Part shown: piece by piece, positions 22,884-31,362 of the stretch
How the letters are laid out: the number at the start of each line of letters is the position of its first letter
How positions within the stretch are numbered: position 1 is the first letter of the stretch
Assembly (NCBI RefSeq): GCF_008040105.1
Contig: NZ_VRMG01000004.1
Span: forward strand, 1-64,000
Reading direction: 5' to 3'
Length of the DNA: 64,000 bases
Source of the DNA: Lacisediminihabitans profunda
GTDB lineage: Bacteria; Actinomycetota; Actinomycetes; Actinomycetales; Microbacteriaceae
Position numbers and translations under genes: made by a program
The notes under the pieces: model-generated
Told to the model about the DNA's origin: nothing
Seen by the model: only the letters and a program-made list of their open reading frames with translations
The model's database searches: none

Positions 22884-23843
22884 TTGTCTGACGCGGGAAT
22901 GCTGAAAGGGCGGCTTCTGGTCGTCGCGTTCGAGGGCTGGAACGACGCCGGGGAGGCCGCGAGCGGTGCCGTGCGCACGCTCAAGGACCTCCTCGACCTG
23001 TACCCGATCGCCGAGATCGACGCGGAGCGGTTCTTCGACTACCAGTTCAACCGGCCGACCGTGGCGCAGGACGACGAGGGCAACCGCGCCCTGGTCTGGC
23101 CGAGCGTCGTCACCTACGGCCCGAGATCCGTGCTCGCGCAGCGCCTCCCCGTGGAGGGCCTCGCCGACGACGCCGAGCTGCGCGTGAGCGCCAACAACGG
23201 CTCGAACATCTACGTGCTGCTCGGCACAGAGCCGTCGCGCAACTGGAAGAGCTTCACCGCGCAGATCATGGACACGATCTCGCAGAACGAGATCTCCGGG
23301 GTGGTGTTGCTCGGCGCGATGCTCGCCGACGTTCCGCACACCCGACCGATCTCGGTCTTCGTGAGCAGCGAGAACGCGGATGTCCGGCGCGAGCTGGGCA
23401 TCGAGCGCAGCACATACGAGGGGCCGGTCGGCATCCTCTCCGTGCTCAGCGAGGCCGCGGAGAAGGCGGGGATCCCCACCGTCTCGATCTGGGCCTCCGT
23501 GCCGCACTACGTGCACAACGCCCCGTCGCCCAAGGCGACCCTCTCGATCATCGACAAGCTCGAGGAGATCATCGACGTGGTCATCCCGCGCGGCGACCTC
23601 GTCGACGAGTCCGCGGCGTGGGAGAGCGGCATCGACGCGCTCGCGAGCGAGGACGAGGAGATGGCCTCCTACATCTCGCAGCTCGAGCAGGCTCGCGACA
23701 CGGTCGATTCGCCGGAGGCGAGCGGGGAGGCGATCGCGCAGGAGTTCGAACGTTACCTGCGCCGCCGCGACGGCAAGGGCGATTCCCGCGGGCCGGCCGG
23801 ATCCGGCCCCAACGGCCCGGACGACCGCCGCCCCAAGGACTGA
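22884..23843 (+). CDS. PAC2 family protein
   Basis: The 319-residue protein carries the PAC2 domain: LVVAFEGWNDAGEAASGAVRTL at the N-terminus, RPTVAQDDEGNRALVWPSV, and LLGTEPSRNWKSFTAQIMD. PAC2 proteins include archaeal and eukaryotic proteasome assembly chaperones; the actinobacterial members are found near proteasome, trmI and mshC genes, but their role is not proven. The TTG start at 22884 has GAAGG 6 nt upstream; an ATG 15 nt later is the alternative. The acidic, disordered C-terminus ends in RRPKD. Confidence 0.9.
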   Translation: MSDAGMLKGRLLVVAFEGWNDAGEAASGAVRTLKDLLDLYPIAEIDAERFFDYQFNRPTVAQDDEGNRALVWPSVVTYGPRSVLAQRLPVEGLADDAELRVSANNGSNIYVLLGTEPSRNWKSFTAQIMDTISQNEISGVVLLGAMLADVPHTRPISVFVSSENADVRRELGIERSTYEGPVGILSVLSEAAEKAGIPTVSIWASVPHYVHNAPSPKATLSIIDKLEEIIDVVIPRGDLVDESAAWESGIDALASEDEEMASYISQLEQARDTVDSPEASGEAIAQEFERYLRRRDGKGDSRGPAGSGPNGPDDRRPKD

Positions 23844-23864
23844 CCCGGCCCGGCGCCCCTCCGC

Positions 23865-24158
23865 ATGCCCTCGTTCCGGGTCACCATGTCGATCGGCGCG
23901 CTTGCCGCCGGCACCGCGCCACCGACCGTCGTTCCGGCGGCCGCGGCGGCCGTGGCCGAGCTCGCGACGGTGGAGGCCCAGGATCTCGCGGTCGTGAGCG
24001 GTAGCGCGCGGGTCACCGTGCGTTTCACCGGCGAGGATGATGCGCAGGCGCTGCGGATCGGCCGGCATGCCGTCGAGCGCACCCGGGAGCGGGCCGAGGT
24101 GGTGTCCTGGCGGGTCACCCGGCGCGTCGGCGGTCGCTGGTACCCGGTCACGCCCTGA
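23865..24158 (+). CDS. conserved hypothetical protein (97 aa), downstream of PAC2 gene
   Basis: This 97-residue frame starts with ATG 21 bp after the PAC2 stop and shows strong GC bias in third positions. It has a regular alternating pattern with AQDLAVVSGSARVTVRFTGEDDAQALRIGRHAVERTRE and a C-terminal SWRVTRRVGGRWYPVTP. I recognise no named domain. The length, coding bias and operon-like spacing support a real gene of unknown function. Confidence 0.7.
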   Translation: MPSFRVTMSIGALAAGTAPPTVVPAAAAAVAELATVEAQDLAVVSGSARVTVRFTGEDDAQALRIGRHAVERTRERAEVVSWRVTRRVGGRWYPVTP

Positions 24159-24180
24159 CGCGGCCGCACCCGTCCCGATC

Positions 24181-24342
24181 CCTCGCGGCGGGGAAATGTA
24201 GTGGCGGAGGGAGGCGCGACTCCCGCCGCGAGCACATTTCCCCGCCGCGGGGGGTCACGACTCCCGCCGCGAGCACGTTACCCCGCCGCGAGGCGTCACG
24301 ACTCCCGCCGCGAGGCGTCACGAGTCCCGCCGCGAGGGGTCG
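24181..24342. repeat. GC-rich tandem and inverted repeat cluster
   Basis: Two 41-bp units (24217-24257 and 24258-24298), each beginning CGACTCCCGCCGCGAGCAC, are followed by two shortened 22-bp units (24299-24320 and 24321-24342) that keep only CGA(C/G)TCCCGCCGCGAG plus a GTC end. In addition 24181-24199 (CCTCGCGGCGGGGAAATGT) is an inverted copy of 24234-24252 with one or two mismatches. The cluster fills the gap between two convergent genes, so it may terminate both transcripts. It lacks the spacer structure of a CRISPR array. Confidence 0.8.
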
Positions 24343-24372
24343 GGCGGATTCCGGCGGGATCGGCCGGGCGGA

Positions 24373-25662
24373 TCAGTCGGCGGGCAGGGACCGCAGCCGG
24401 ATGCCCAGCAGGGCGTGAATCGCGGTGACGAGCGTCACCGTGCAGTGCGCTCCGCTCGCGATCCGGGCGTCGATGGCCCGGAGGGCGGACGGCGAGTCGA
24501 GGTCGTCGGCGAGCAGTTCGCGGAGCTCGGTCGTTCCCTCGTCCACGGTGCCGCTCTCGGCCTGGTCGGTACCGGCGCTGGCTGCCCAGTCGTCCCAGGC
24601 GGCGAGGCGGGCCTCGGCCGTGCTGAGGTGCGCATCCGTCCACTCCCAGTCCGAGCGGTAGTGGTCGGAGAGCAGCGCGAGGCGGATCGCGCGCGGATCG
24701 GTTCCCTCGGCGACGAGCTTCGACACCAGCACCAGGTTGCCGAGAGACTTGCTCATCTTCTCGCCGCGATAGGCCACGAGCCCCGCGTGCGAGTAGATCT
24801 GCGCGAGGGCGTGACCGGTGAGGGCCGCGACGTGACCCGCGCTGAACTCATGGTGCGGAAAGATCAGGTCGGATCCGCCGCCGTTGACGGTGATGGGTGT
24901 CGGCAGGTACTTCGCGGCGATCACGGCGCATTCGATGTGCCAGCCGGGGCGCCCGCGGCCGAGCACGGTGTCCCAGTGTGGCTCGCCCGGCCGTCTGGAG
25001 CGCCAGAGAATCGGGTCCAGGGCGTCGTGCTTGCCCGGGCGCTGCGGGTCTCCCCCGCGTTGGGCGCTCAGCTCGAGCATCGTGGCCCGGTCGAGGTTGC
25101 TTTCCGCACCGAGGTGCCACGGCGGGGGAACTCCGGGCTGATGGGCACCGGCGGCCTCGGCCGCCGCGCTGTCGAAGTAGAGGTCGGGGGCGGCATCCGG
25201 ACTGTCGACCGGGTAAGCGATTCCGCGGTCGAGAAGCTCTCGCACCGCCTCGGCGACCTCGGTCACGACCTCGGTGACTGCGACGTAGTGGTCCGGCGGA
25301 ATGATCTGCAGCCGCTCCATATCGGCACGGAACAGGTCGGTCTGGCCGGCGGCAAGCTCGCGCCAGTCCACCCCATCCCGGGCGGCGCGTTCGAGGAGCG
25401 GGTCATCCACGTCCGTGGTGTTCTGCACGAAGTCGACCGGATAGCCGGCGTCGAGCCACACCCTGATCAGGGTGTCGTAGGCGAGGTAAGTCGCCGCGTG
25501 ACCCAGATGAGTCGTGTCGTACGGGGTGATGCCGCACACGTAGATTGCCGCGCGGCCGTCTGGTCGAGCGGTCACGAGGGAGCGGGATGCCGAGTCGTAG
25601 AGTCGGGGGGCGGAGCCGGTGCCGGGCAGCCGCGGCACCTCGGGTCGGGTCCAGGCTCTCAC
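24373..25662 (-). CDS. mshC: mycothiol ligase: cysteine:GlcN-Ins ligase MshC
   Basis: The 429-residue protein resembles cysteinyl-tRNA synthetase but shows MshC features: the VCGITPYDTTHLGHAATY segment (zinc Cys 43, HIGH-like HLGH 52-55), and GEKMSKSLGNL near 303 (KMSKS). It ends soon after the catalytic domain, without the tRNA-binding anticodon region of CysRS. It joins cysteine to glucosaminyl-inositol in mycothiol synthesis. Gene neighbours PAC2 and uppP match the mycobacterial mshC locus. The start is at 25662, just after AGTGAGAGCC. Confidence 0.95.
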   Translation of the reverse strand: MRAWTRPEVPRLPGTGSAPRLYDSASRSLVTARPDGRAAIYVCGITPYDTTHLGHAATYLAYDTLIRVWLDAGYPVDFVQNTTDVDDPLLERAARDGVDWRELAAGQTDLFRADMERLQIIPPDHYVAVTEVVTEVAEAVRELLDRGIAYPVDSPDAAPDLYFDSAAAEAAGAHQPGVPPPWHLGAESNLDRATMLELSAQRGGDPQRPGKHDALDPILWRSRRPGEPHWDTVLGRGRPGWHIECAVIAAKYLPTPITVNGGGSDLIFPHHEFSAGHVAALTGHALAQIYSHAGLVAYRGEKMSKSLGNLVLVSKLVAEGTDPRAIRLALLSDHYRSDWEWTDAHLSTAEARLAAWDDWAASAGTDQAESGTVDEGTTELRELLADDLDSPSALRAIDARIASGAHCTVTLVTAIHALLGIRLRSLPAD

Positions 25663-25716
25663 TTCAGCAGTCTAGGCGAGAGCCGGGCCGCCGTCGAAGT
25701 CGAGCGCCGTTGAGCG

Positions 25717-26430
25717 CTACGGGGACACCGTCCTCGCGACGACCCTTGCCGCGACGTCGTGCAGGTTGAGGTTGTTGCTACGCGCGTAGGCACGAAGAAG
25801 GCGGAATGCCTGGTCCATGTCGACGCTGCGGGTCTGGGCGATCACGCCCTTGGCCTGCTCGATCACCACGCGGCTGTCGAGGGCATGCTGCAGCTGCTCC
25901 TTGGCCACGCTGTTCTCGCGGAGCGTGCGCTCGTGCAGGATGCCGATGGTCGCGACGTCGGCGAGACCCTGGGCCACGGATGCATCCTCGGGAGTCAGGA
26001 GCCCCGGCTCGTTGCGGAAGAGATTGAGGGTGCCGATCACGGATCCGCGCAGACGGAGCGGAATCGCGTGCACGGATCGGAAGCCCTGAGAGAGCGCCTC
26101 CTCGCGGAACTCCGGCCAGCGATTGCGCTGCGCCACGAGGTCGTCCACCTCGACAACCACACCGGTGGTGAACGCCTCGACGCACGGGCCGTGCCCCGAC
26201 CTGAGCTGCATGATTTCCACAAGGCGGCTGCGCTCGCTCGTCGAGGCGACCACGGCGAGATTGCCGCCGTCGTCGGCGAGCATGAGGCCGGCGGCCGACG
26301 CGTCGAGCAGATCGGCGCACGCCTCTACCAGCGTCTGCAATAGATCGACGACGTCGTATCCTGCGACGAGTGTGTCTGCGAGGGTGACAAAGGTGTCAAC
26401 GAGTCGCCTCTCGCGTGTCTCGGCCACCAT
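25717..26430 (-). CDS. GAF-ANTAR transcription antitermination regulator
   Basis: The 237-residue protein has a GAF domain (residues 20-160: LLQTLVEACADLLDASAAGLMLADDGGNLAVVAST and GPCVEAFTTGVVVEVDDL) and a C-terminal ANTAR domain (LQHALDSRVVIEQAKGVIAQTRSVDMDQAFRLLRAYARSNN). ANTAR proteins bind paired hexaloop RNA hairpins and block termination. The GAF domain may sense a small molecule or redox state. It lies 30 bp downstream of a second GAF-ANTAR gene on the same strand; their targets are not visible here. Confidence 0.92.
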   Translation of the reverse strand: MVAETRERRLVDTFVTLADTLVAGYDVVDLLQTLVEACADLLDASAAGLMLADDGGNLAVVASTSERSRLVEIMQLRSGHGPCVEAFTTGVVVEVDDLVAQRNRWPEFREEALSQGFRSVHAIPLRLRGSVIGTLNLFRNEPGLLTPEDASVAQGLADVATIGILHERTLRENSVAKEQLQHALDSRVVIEQAKGVIAQTRSVDMDQAFRLLRAYARSNNLNLHDVAARVVARTVSP

Positions 26431-26460
26431 CAGATCAGTTTACCTCCGCGTCGAGGCGAA

Positions 26461-27156
26461 TCACTGCGAAGCACCCGTGGAAAAATCGAGCCGTCTCTCG
26501 ACGACGTCGTTCGAGATCTCCCGCACCGAACGTCCGCTCGAAAAGGCGTGCGCGCGCAGAAGAAGTGACGCCTCTTCGGCGTTGATGCCGAGTTGGGCGA
26601 GCACCATGCCGGTGGCCTGGTGCACCTCGCGGCGAGAGTGGCTCGAGCCCTCCTCGTCATCGGGATTCTGGTTGAGGAGGCGCCGCAGAACCTGCCAGCC
26701 GGTGAGTTGGGCGAGAGCCGAGGCGTCTGCCACCTGCTCGGCGGTGAGGCCGCCCACGCTCGACGAGTAGAGATCGACCGCGCCGATGTCGAGAGATCCG
26801 ACCACGAGGGGAAAGGCGAACATGCCGTGCACGTCACTGCCGCGGACGGCGTTGGCGAAGGCGGGCCAGGTCGACTGGTCCTCCCCCTGCACGTCCGAGT
26901 GGAGGGCCGGCCGCCGCGAGGAAAGTGCCTCCCAGCAGGGTCCCTCGCCGAGGTCGAACTGCAACTCGTCGAGATGGGATGCGGTGGCATTGCTCGAACA
27001 GATCGTCGCCTGCGTCGCGCGGGTCACCAGCACCGACACGCTGACACCCGTGACGGGAACGACCGAGAGGAAGGGAGCGCACAGGCTGGTATCGCGATCG
27101 AGTGAATAGATGATCGCCCGCTTCGCCTCTTCAAAAGTCTCGCGTGTCACCGCCAC
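26461..27156 (-). CDS. GAF-ANTAR transcription antitermination regulator
   Basis: From the GTG at 27156, with GAGG 7 nt upstream, the protein has 231 residues. The GAF part contains LDELQFDLGEGPCWEALSSRRPALHSDV and FPLVVGSLDIGAVDLYS; the ANTAR end is REVHQATGMVLAQLGINAEEASLLLRAHAFSSGRSVREISNDVV. It is a paralogue, in architecture, of the next gene at 25717. Longer upstream frames are shadow sequence. The two probably form one transcript and may respond to related signals. Confidence 0.9.
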   Translation of the reverse strand: MAVTRETFEEAKRAIIYSLDRDTSLCAPFLSVVPVTGVSVSVLVTRATQATICSSNATASHLDELQFDLGEGPCWEALSSRRPALHSDVQGEDQSTWPAFANAVRGSDVHGMFAFPLVVGSLDIGAVDLYSSSVGGLTAEQVADASALAQLTGWQVLRRLLNQNPDDEEGSSHSRREVHQATGMVLAQLGINAEEASLLLRAHAFSSGRSVREISNDVVERRLDFSTGASQ

Positions 27157-27262
27157 GATTGAACCTCGCGCACCATCATGCCTCGCTCTCGTCTGCGGAG
27201 CTCGAGCGCTAGAGCGAGTCGCTCGCCCCAGTCTACCGCCGTGCGCCACCGCAATGCAGGTT

Positions 27263-28096
27263 CTACACAGGCTGCAGCACACCCGTCACCAACAACACGA
27301 TGAGCACTGCGCCGAGCAGCAGACGGTAAATGACGAAGGGCAGGAACGATCGCTTCGAGATGTAGTTCATGAAGAACACGATCACGAGCAGGCCCACCAC
27401 GAAGGCGATTCCCGTCGACAACGCGGTCTCGGCCGGGCCGAAAACCTCCTTCGTCGGATCCTTGATGCTCTTGTAGAGCTCGTAGAAGCCGCTCCCGAGC
27501 ACCGCGGGAATCGCGAGCAGGAACGAATAGCGTGCGGCGGCGCGCCGCTCGTAGCCCAGGAAGAGGCCGGCAGTGATGGTGCCGCCGGAGCGCGAGACGC
27601 CGGGGATCAGGGCGAGAGCCTGCGCCCCACCGTAGATGGCGGCGTGCGGCACGGTGAGGTCCTTGAGCCGGCGCTTCTTCTCGCCGACGCGGTCCGCGAC
27701 GCCGAGCAGGATGCCGAACACGATGAGCGAGATCGCGATCACCCACAGGGAGCGCAGCGTGGTTTCGATCGCGGTCTGGAAGATCACGCCGAGAATCACG
27801 ATCGGCAGCGAGCCGAGGATGATGAACCAGCCCATCTTCGCGTCAGGATCGTTGCGCGGAATCCGCCCGAACAGGGCAAGGAACCAGCGCGAGATGATGC
27901 GCCAGAGATCCGCGGCGAAGTAGACCACCACGGCGGCCTCTGTGCCGAGCTGGATGATCGCGGTGAACCTCGCACCCGGGTCCGCGCCGATGCCGATGAG
28001 TTCGCCCACGATGCGCACGTGGGCGTTCGAGGAGATCGGCAGGAACTCGGTGAGGCCCTGCACGATTCCCAGGATGATCGCGTTGATGAAGCTCAC
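27263..28096 (-). CDS. uppP: undecaprenyl-diphosphatase UppP (BacA)
   Basis: The 277-residue integral membrane protein has the BacA signatures [17 protein letters not shown] near the N-terminus (catalytic Glu) and [19 protein letters not shown] (catalytic Arg/Ser), among about eight helices. It recycles undecaprenyl diphosphate to the monophosphate carrier for cell wall synthesis, on the outer face of the membrane. The GTG start is at 28096. Its position near mshC matches the mycobacterial order. Confidence 0.96.
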   Translation of the reverse strand: MSFINAIILGIVQGLTEFLPISSNAHVRIVGELIGIGADPGARFTAIIQLGTEAAVVVYFAADLWRIISRWFLALFGRIPRNDPDAKMGWFIILGSLPIVILGVIFQTAIETTLRSLWVIAISLIVFGILLGVADRVGEKKRRLKDLTVPHAAIYGGAQALALIPGVSRSGGTITAGLFLGYERRAAARYSFLLAIPAVLGSGFYELYKSIKDPTKEVFGPAETALSTGIAFVVGLLVIVFFMNYISKRSFLPFVIYRLLLGAVLIVLLVTGVLQPV

Positions 28097-28118
28097 GGGG
28101 GTCGATCCAATCGCCTGG

Positions 28119-29432
28119 TCAGTAGTTCAACAGCAGGTCGCTGAGGACTCGCCTGCCAAACACTAACGCGTCGAGCGGCACGCGCTCGTCAACGCCATGG
28201 AACATCGCCGCGAAATCCAATTCGGGCGGGAGCTTGAGCGGCGCGAAGCCGTAGCCCTTGATGCCGAGCGTGGCGAGCGCCTTGTTGTCTGTGCCACCGG
28301 ACAGCAGGTACGGCAGCACCGGGGCACCGGGGTCGTGCCGGGCGAGGGTTCCGGTGATGGCATCCACGAGAGGGCCGGCGAACTCCGTCTCGAGCCCGAT
28401 GTCGCGGTGCATCACCACGATCTCGATGTCCGGCCCCACGATCTCCGCCAGCTCGGCGAGCACGGCATCCTCTTCGCCCGGAAGGGATCGGATGTCGATG
28501 AGCGCCTCCGCCCTGTCGGGGATCACGTTGTGCTTGTAGCCGGCGGTGAGAGCGGTGGGGTTGGTGGTGGTGCGCAGCGAGGCCTGGATGAAGCGGCTCG
28601 CCGAGCCCGTGGCGAGGGCGAGCTCGTCCGGGCCGACGGTGAGCGGGTCGACGTCGAGGATGCGGGCCAGTTCGCCGAGCAGTTCCGTGGTGGTGTTGGT
28701 GAGGCGGATCGGCCACTCGCGGCGCCCGACCTTCGCCACCGCCTCGGCGAGCTTGGTGACGGCGTTGTCGCGCATCACGTGTGAGCCGTGCGCCGCGGTT
28801 CCGCGGGCGATGAGCTTGACCCAGACGAGAGACTTCTCCCCGGTCTGCAAGAGGTAGGCGCGGCTGCCGTTGAGGGTGATCGAATAGCCGCCCACCTCGC
28901 TGATCGCCTCGGTAGCGCCGGCGAAGAGCTCCGGGTGGGTCTCGACAAGGTAGTGGGAGCCGAGCACTCCCCCGGCCTCCTCGTCCGCGAAGAATGCGAT
29001 CACGAGATCCCGGGCCGGTCGCATGCCCGCCCCCAGGATGTCGTCGAGCGCGGTGAGCATCATCGCGTCCATGTTCTTCATGTCGACCGCCCCGCGGCCC
29101 CACAGCATCCCGTCCCTGATCTCACCGCCGAACGGATCGACCGACCAGTTGTCCGGCTGGGCGGGAACCACGTCGGTGTGCCCGTGCACGACGAGGGCGG
29201 GCTTGCTGCGATCGGTGCCCTCGACCCGGGCGACGACGCTCACCCGACCCGGCTCGGATTCGAACATCTGGGCGTCGAGGCCGAGCCTCGTGAGGTGCGC
29301 GGCGACGTACTCCGCGGCATCCGTCTCGCCGTTCGAGCGCCCCTCCCCATAATTGCTGGTGTCGAATCGGATGAGGTCCCGCGCGATGCGGGCGGTGTCG
29401 TCGAGTAACGCGTCGGAGGCGTGGCCGGTCAT
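28119..29432 (-). CDS. M20 family metallopeptidase / amidohydrolase
   Basis: The 437-residue protein has M20 features: [41 protein letters not shown] carries the first zinc His and the bridging Asp, [14 protein letters not shown] holds the catalytic Glu-Glu, and a dimerisation lid domain follows. It probably removes an amino acid from a dipeptide or an acyl group from an amino acid, in the cytoplasm. The ArgE/DapE-like exact substrate is not clear. The stop lies 22 bp before the uppP start on the same strand. Confidence 0.9.
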   Translation of the reverse strand: MTGHASDALLDDTARIARDLIRFDTSNYGEGRSNGETDAAEYVAAHLTRLGLDAQMFESEPGRVSVVARVEGTDRSKPALVVHGHTDVVPAQPDNWSVDPFGGEIRDGMLWGRGAVDMKNMDAMMLTALDDILGAGMRPARDLVIAFFADEEAGGVLGSHYLVETHPELFAGATEAISEVGGYSITLNGSRAYLLQTGEKSLVWVKLIARGTAAHGSHVMRDNAVTKLAEAVAKVGRREWPIRLTNTTTELLGELARILDVDPLTVGPDELALATGSASRFIQASLRTTTNPTALTAGYKHNVIPDRAEALIDIRSLPGEEDAVLAELAEIVGPDIEIVVMHRDIGLETEFAGPLVDAITGTLARHDPGAPVLPYLLSGGTDNKALATLGIKGYGFAPLKLPPELDFAAMFHGVDERVPLDALVFGRRVLSDLLLNY

Positions 29433-29540
29433 GGGTCAACGCTAGCGGCGATCGACGGCGGCCAATCGCGCGAGGCGCTCGCCGCGGCCAGCCCGATGTG
29501 GTTAGTTGGCCATATCGCAAGCACCCAGCCGAGGAGACCG

Positions 29541-30017
29541 ATGCCCCACCAGCTCACCCCAGACGAGGTCACCCACCTCGACCACGCGATCGACCTCGCC
29601 GCCGAGTCGCGGGCGCGAGGCGATCATCCGTTCGGGGCGATCCTCGTGGCCGAGGGAGTCGTGGTGGAGGGGTGGAACACCGTTCTCACCGAGAACGACC
29701 CGACCGGCCACGCCGAGACGAACCTCGTGCGTCGCGCGTCGGCGCGACTCACGCCGGCCCAGCTCCGCTCCAGCACCCTCTACACGAGCACCGAGCCGTG
29801 TGCCATGTGCGCCGGGGCGATCTACTGGGCGGGCGTCTCGCGCATCGTTTTCGCGCTCGCGGAGAGCGCGCTCGCCGAGTTCACCTCGGGCGGCGACGAG
29901 CCGACGCTGGACCTCCCCTGCCGGGAGGTATTCGCGCGCGGCGGTCGGGTGATCGAGGTCATCGGGCCGATCCCGAGCGCGCACGCCGCCGAGGTGCACG
30001 CCGGATTCTGGTCCTGA
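29541..30017 (+). CDS. nucleoside/cytosine deaminase family protein (CDA zinc enzyme)
   Basis: From the ATG at 29541, with GAGGAG just upstream, the protein has 158 residues and the CDA zinc motifs TGHAETNLV (HAE) and TEPCAMCAGAIYWAGVSRIVF (PCxxC). The pattern and length fit guanine/nucleoside deaminases rather than tRNA adenosine deaminase TadA, but the two are not easily told apart without alignment. It hydrolytically deaminates a nucleobase or nucleoside. A longer upstream frame exists without a good ribosome site. Confidence 0.88.
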   Translation: MPHQLTPDEVTHLDHAIDLAAESRARGDHPFGAILVAEGVVVEGWNTVLTENDPTGHAETNLVRRASARLTPAQLRSSTLYTSTEPCAMCAGAIYWAGVSRIVFALAESALAEFTSGGDEPTLDLPCREVFARGGRVIEVIGPIPSAHAAEVHAGFWS

Positions 30018-30103
30018 CGCCCCGACTCCGGGGTCGGCGCAACGGGGTGCTTCGCGCGTGCTATTCTCGTGTGTCGGAGGTTCTGCAAGGGACTTTCGGA
30101 TGC

Positions 30104-30188
30104 GCGCGGATGGCGGAAATGGCAGACGCGCTAGCTTGAGGTGCTAGTGCCCGTATAGGGCGTGGGGGTTCAAGTCCCCCTTCGCGCA
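30104..30188 (+). tRNA. tRNA-Leu (anticodon GAG)
   Basis: An 85-nt cloverleaf with a long variable arm. The acceptor is GCGCGGA pairing with TTCGCGC (one G-U), with discriminator A at 30188. The anticodon arm CTAGC-TTGAGGT-GCTAG gives anticodon GAG, reading CUC codons. The T arm is GGGGGTTCAAGTCCCCC. The CCA end is not encoded. An intrinsic terminator follows at 30228-30273. Confidence 0.96.
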
Positions 30189-30227
30189 CAGAGGGGTGGT
30201 TCGGTCTTTTAGGCCGTGCCAGTTCGG

Positions 30228-30273
30228 AAAATGGGTCGCGACAACCGGTCAACGGTTGTCCGGCCCATTTTTT
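30228..30273 (+). terminator. intrinsic terminator after tRNA-Leu
   Basis: Outer stem AAAATGGG (30228-30235) with CCCATTTT (30264-30271), inner stem GACAACCG (30240-30247) with CGGTTGTC (30253-30260), loop GTCAA, and a run of six T at the 3' side. It ends the tRNA transcript. Confidence 0.85.
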
Positions 30274-30335
30274 GTGCTCCCGAGGGTCTGATTTTGGCGG
30301 TCGGGCTCGCGGCACTCCCTGGCTTAGCGCATGAT

Positions 30336-30365
30336 CGGCCCGCCAGAGTGTTTTCTGGCAGGCCG
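30336..30365. repeat. strong hairpin, imperfect inverted repeat
   Basis: CGGCC-C-GCCAGA pairs with TCTGGC-A-GGCCG (11 pairs and one mismatch) around a 6-nt GTGTTT loop. It is followed by AATTG, not a T run, so a plain terminator is doubtful. It lies 72 bp before the small ORF at 30438. Confidence 0.6.
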
Positions 30366-30437
30366 AATTGTTCGGTCGAACGTAATTGGGAGTTGGGTGA
30401 TGCGGGCGAGACCTAGCCTGGGGGTTGGGTCGTCCGG

Positions 30438-30584
30438 ATGTACGGGAAAAGGACCTCCGATCGTGTCTCCACGCCAAGGAACATCCTGTGGGGGGCATGG
30501 CCCTTCGTCATCATGACGCCGTTCGGCGCAGCCTTGGCGATCTATCAGATCGCTCATGCGATCGTTACTGGGGCAGGTAGTTAG
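30438..30584 (+). CDS. possible small membrane protein (48 aa)
   Basis: An ATG frame of 48 codons with a basic N-terminus (MYGKRTSDRVSTPRN) and one predicted transmembrane helix (ILWGAWPFVIMTPFGAALAI), ending IVTGAGS. The layout of a positively charged head and one helix is typical of small membrane proteins. There is no strong ribosome site and no known family comes to mind. It could be a real small protein or a chance frame. Confidence 0.35.
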   Translation: MYGKRTSDRVSTPRNILWGAWPFVIMTPFGAALAIYQIAHAIVTGAGS

Positions 30585-30758
30585 GGCGTATCTCCCAACC
30601 GCTTTGGATCAGGCCAGAGCTATCTCACCCAAATCGTATGACCCGCTTGAGGTCCGGCGATTGGGCGCAAAGATATCCCGAAGGTGTCGATCACACTGGG
30701 GGTTAGTCGTCATGTTTGTACACCCCGTATTTGGGGAGCACGACGAAGGAGAACGCTC

Positions 30759-31133
30759 ATGTCGACCATCACTCAGATCAACGGTGTCCGCTCTGTCAGC
30801 ATCCCTGTCGAGAACCAGGACGCCGCGTTGCAGTTCTACCTGGGCACTCTCGGGTTCGCCCTGCTGCGAGACGTGCCTATACCCAATGGCGGCCGGTGGA
30901 TCGAGATTGCCCCGACAGCGAGCATTATCCTCACGCTCGAACCCGCTGCGCCGAACATCGCGCGGGGCAGCATCGGCATCCGCTTCACCACGGACAATAT
31001 CGATGCCGCCCACTCTGCCCTGCTTGAGAGGGATGTCGACACCGACGACATCCTGCGCTGGCCGGGAATTCCCGCCATGTTTGCCTTCCGCGACCCGGAC
31101 GGCAACGCCTTCTCGATCACGGCAACCGCGTGA
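30759..31133 (+). CDS. VOC (glyoxalase/bleomycin-resistance/dioxygenase-fold) family protein
   Basis: From the ATG at 30759, with GAAGGAG 7 nt upstream, the protein has 124 residues and one VOC domain: VRSVSIPVENQDAALQFYLGTLGFALL, then FTTDNIDAAHSALLERDVD and the end motif FAFRDPDGNAFSI. The metal ligands of glyoxalase I are only partly present. The substrate is unknown. It lies in the accessory stretch after the tRNA. Confidence 0.9.
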   Translation: MSTITQINGVRSVSIPVENQDAALQFYLGTLGFALLRDVPIPNGGRWIEIAPTASIILTLEPAAPNIARGSIGIRFTTDNIDAAHSALLERDVDTDDILRWPGIPAMFAFRDPDGNAFSITATA

Positions 31134-31362
31134 ACATAAGATTCGCGTCCAGTCTTGGGCGTGCAGTCAGGGTTCGGTTTATGGGCGGTCGGTCAAGAGA
31201 TCATCGCCAGCCGCAGCAGCTTAGGGCCGGATACGTCTCGGGGAGCGGTTCTACGCGGAGGGCTCTGCCGCCGTTTCATGGCGGGTCGCTGGGCGCGGAT
31301 GCCGAGGGGTCGGGGCCTTCCTCGCAACCCGCCCACCAGGCGGCCCTTACTAGAATTTCCTT

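Larger units (their letters stand above)
30189..30758. other. 570-bp stretch with no long gene
   Basis: Between the tRNA-Leu and the VOC gene there is no long coding frame. It holds the tRNA terminator (30228-30273), a strong hairpin (30336-30365) and one small membrane-type ORF (30438-30584). Base composition and the lack of coding bias suggest accessory or decayed DNA. I found no integrase and no repeated tRNA 3' end. Confidence 0.5.

Noticed and set aside
24217-24342. Possible CRISPR array
   Set aside because: Units are directly joined with no unique spacers, and no cas genes are in the window.
30104-30188. tRNA-Leu as a verified island attachment site
   Set aside because: I searched by eye for a repeat of the tRNA 3' end in the following DNA and found none, and there is no integrase.
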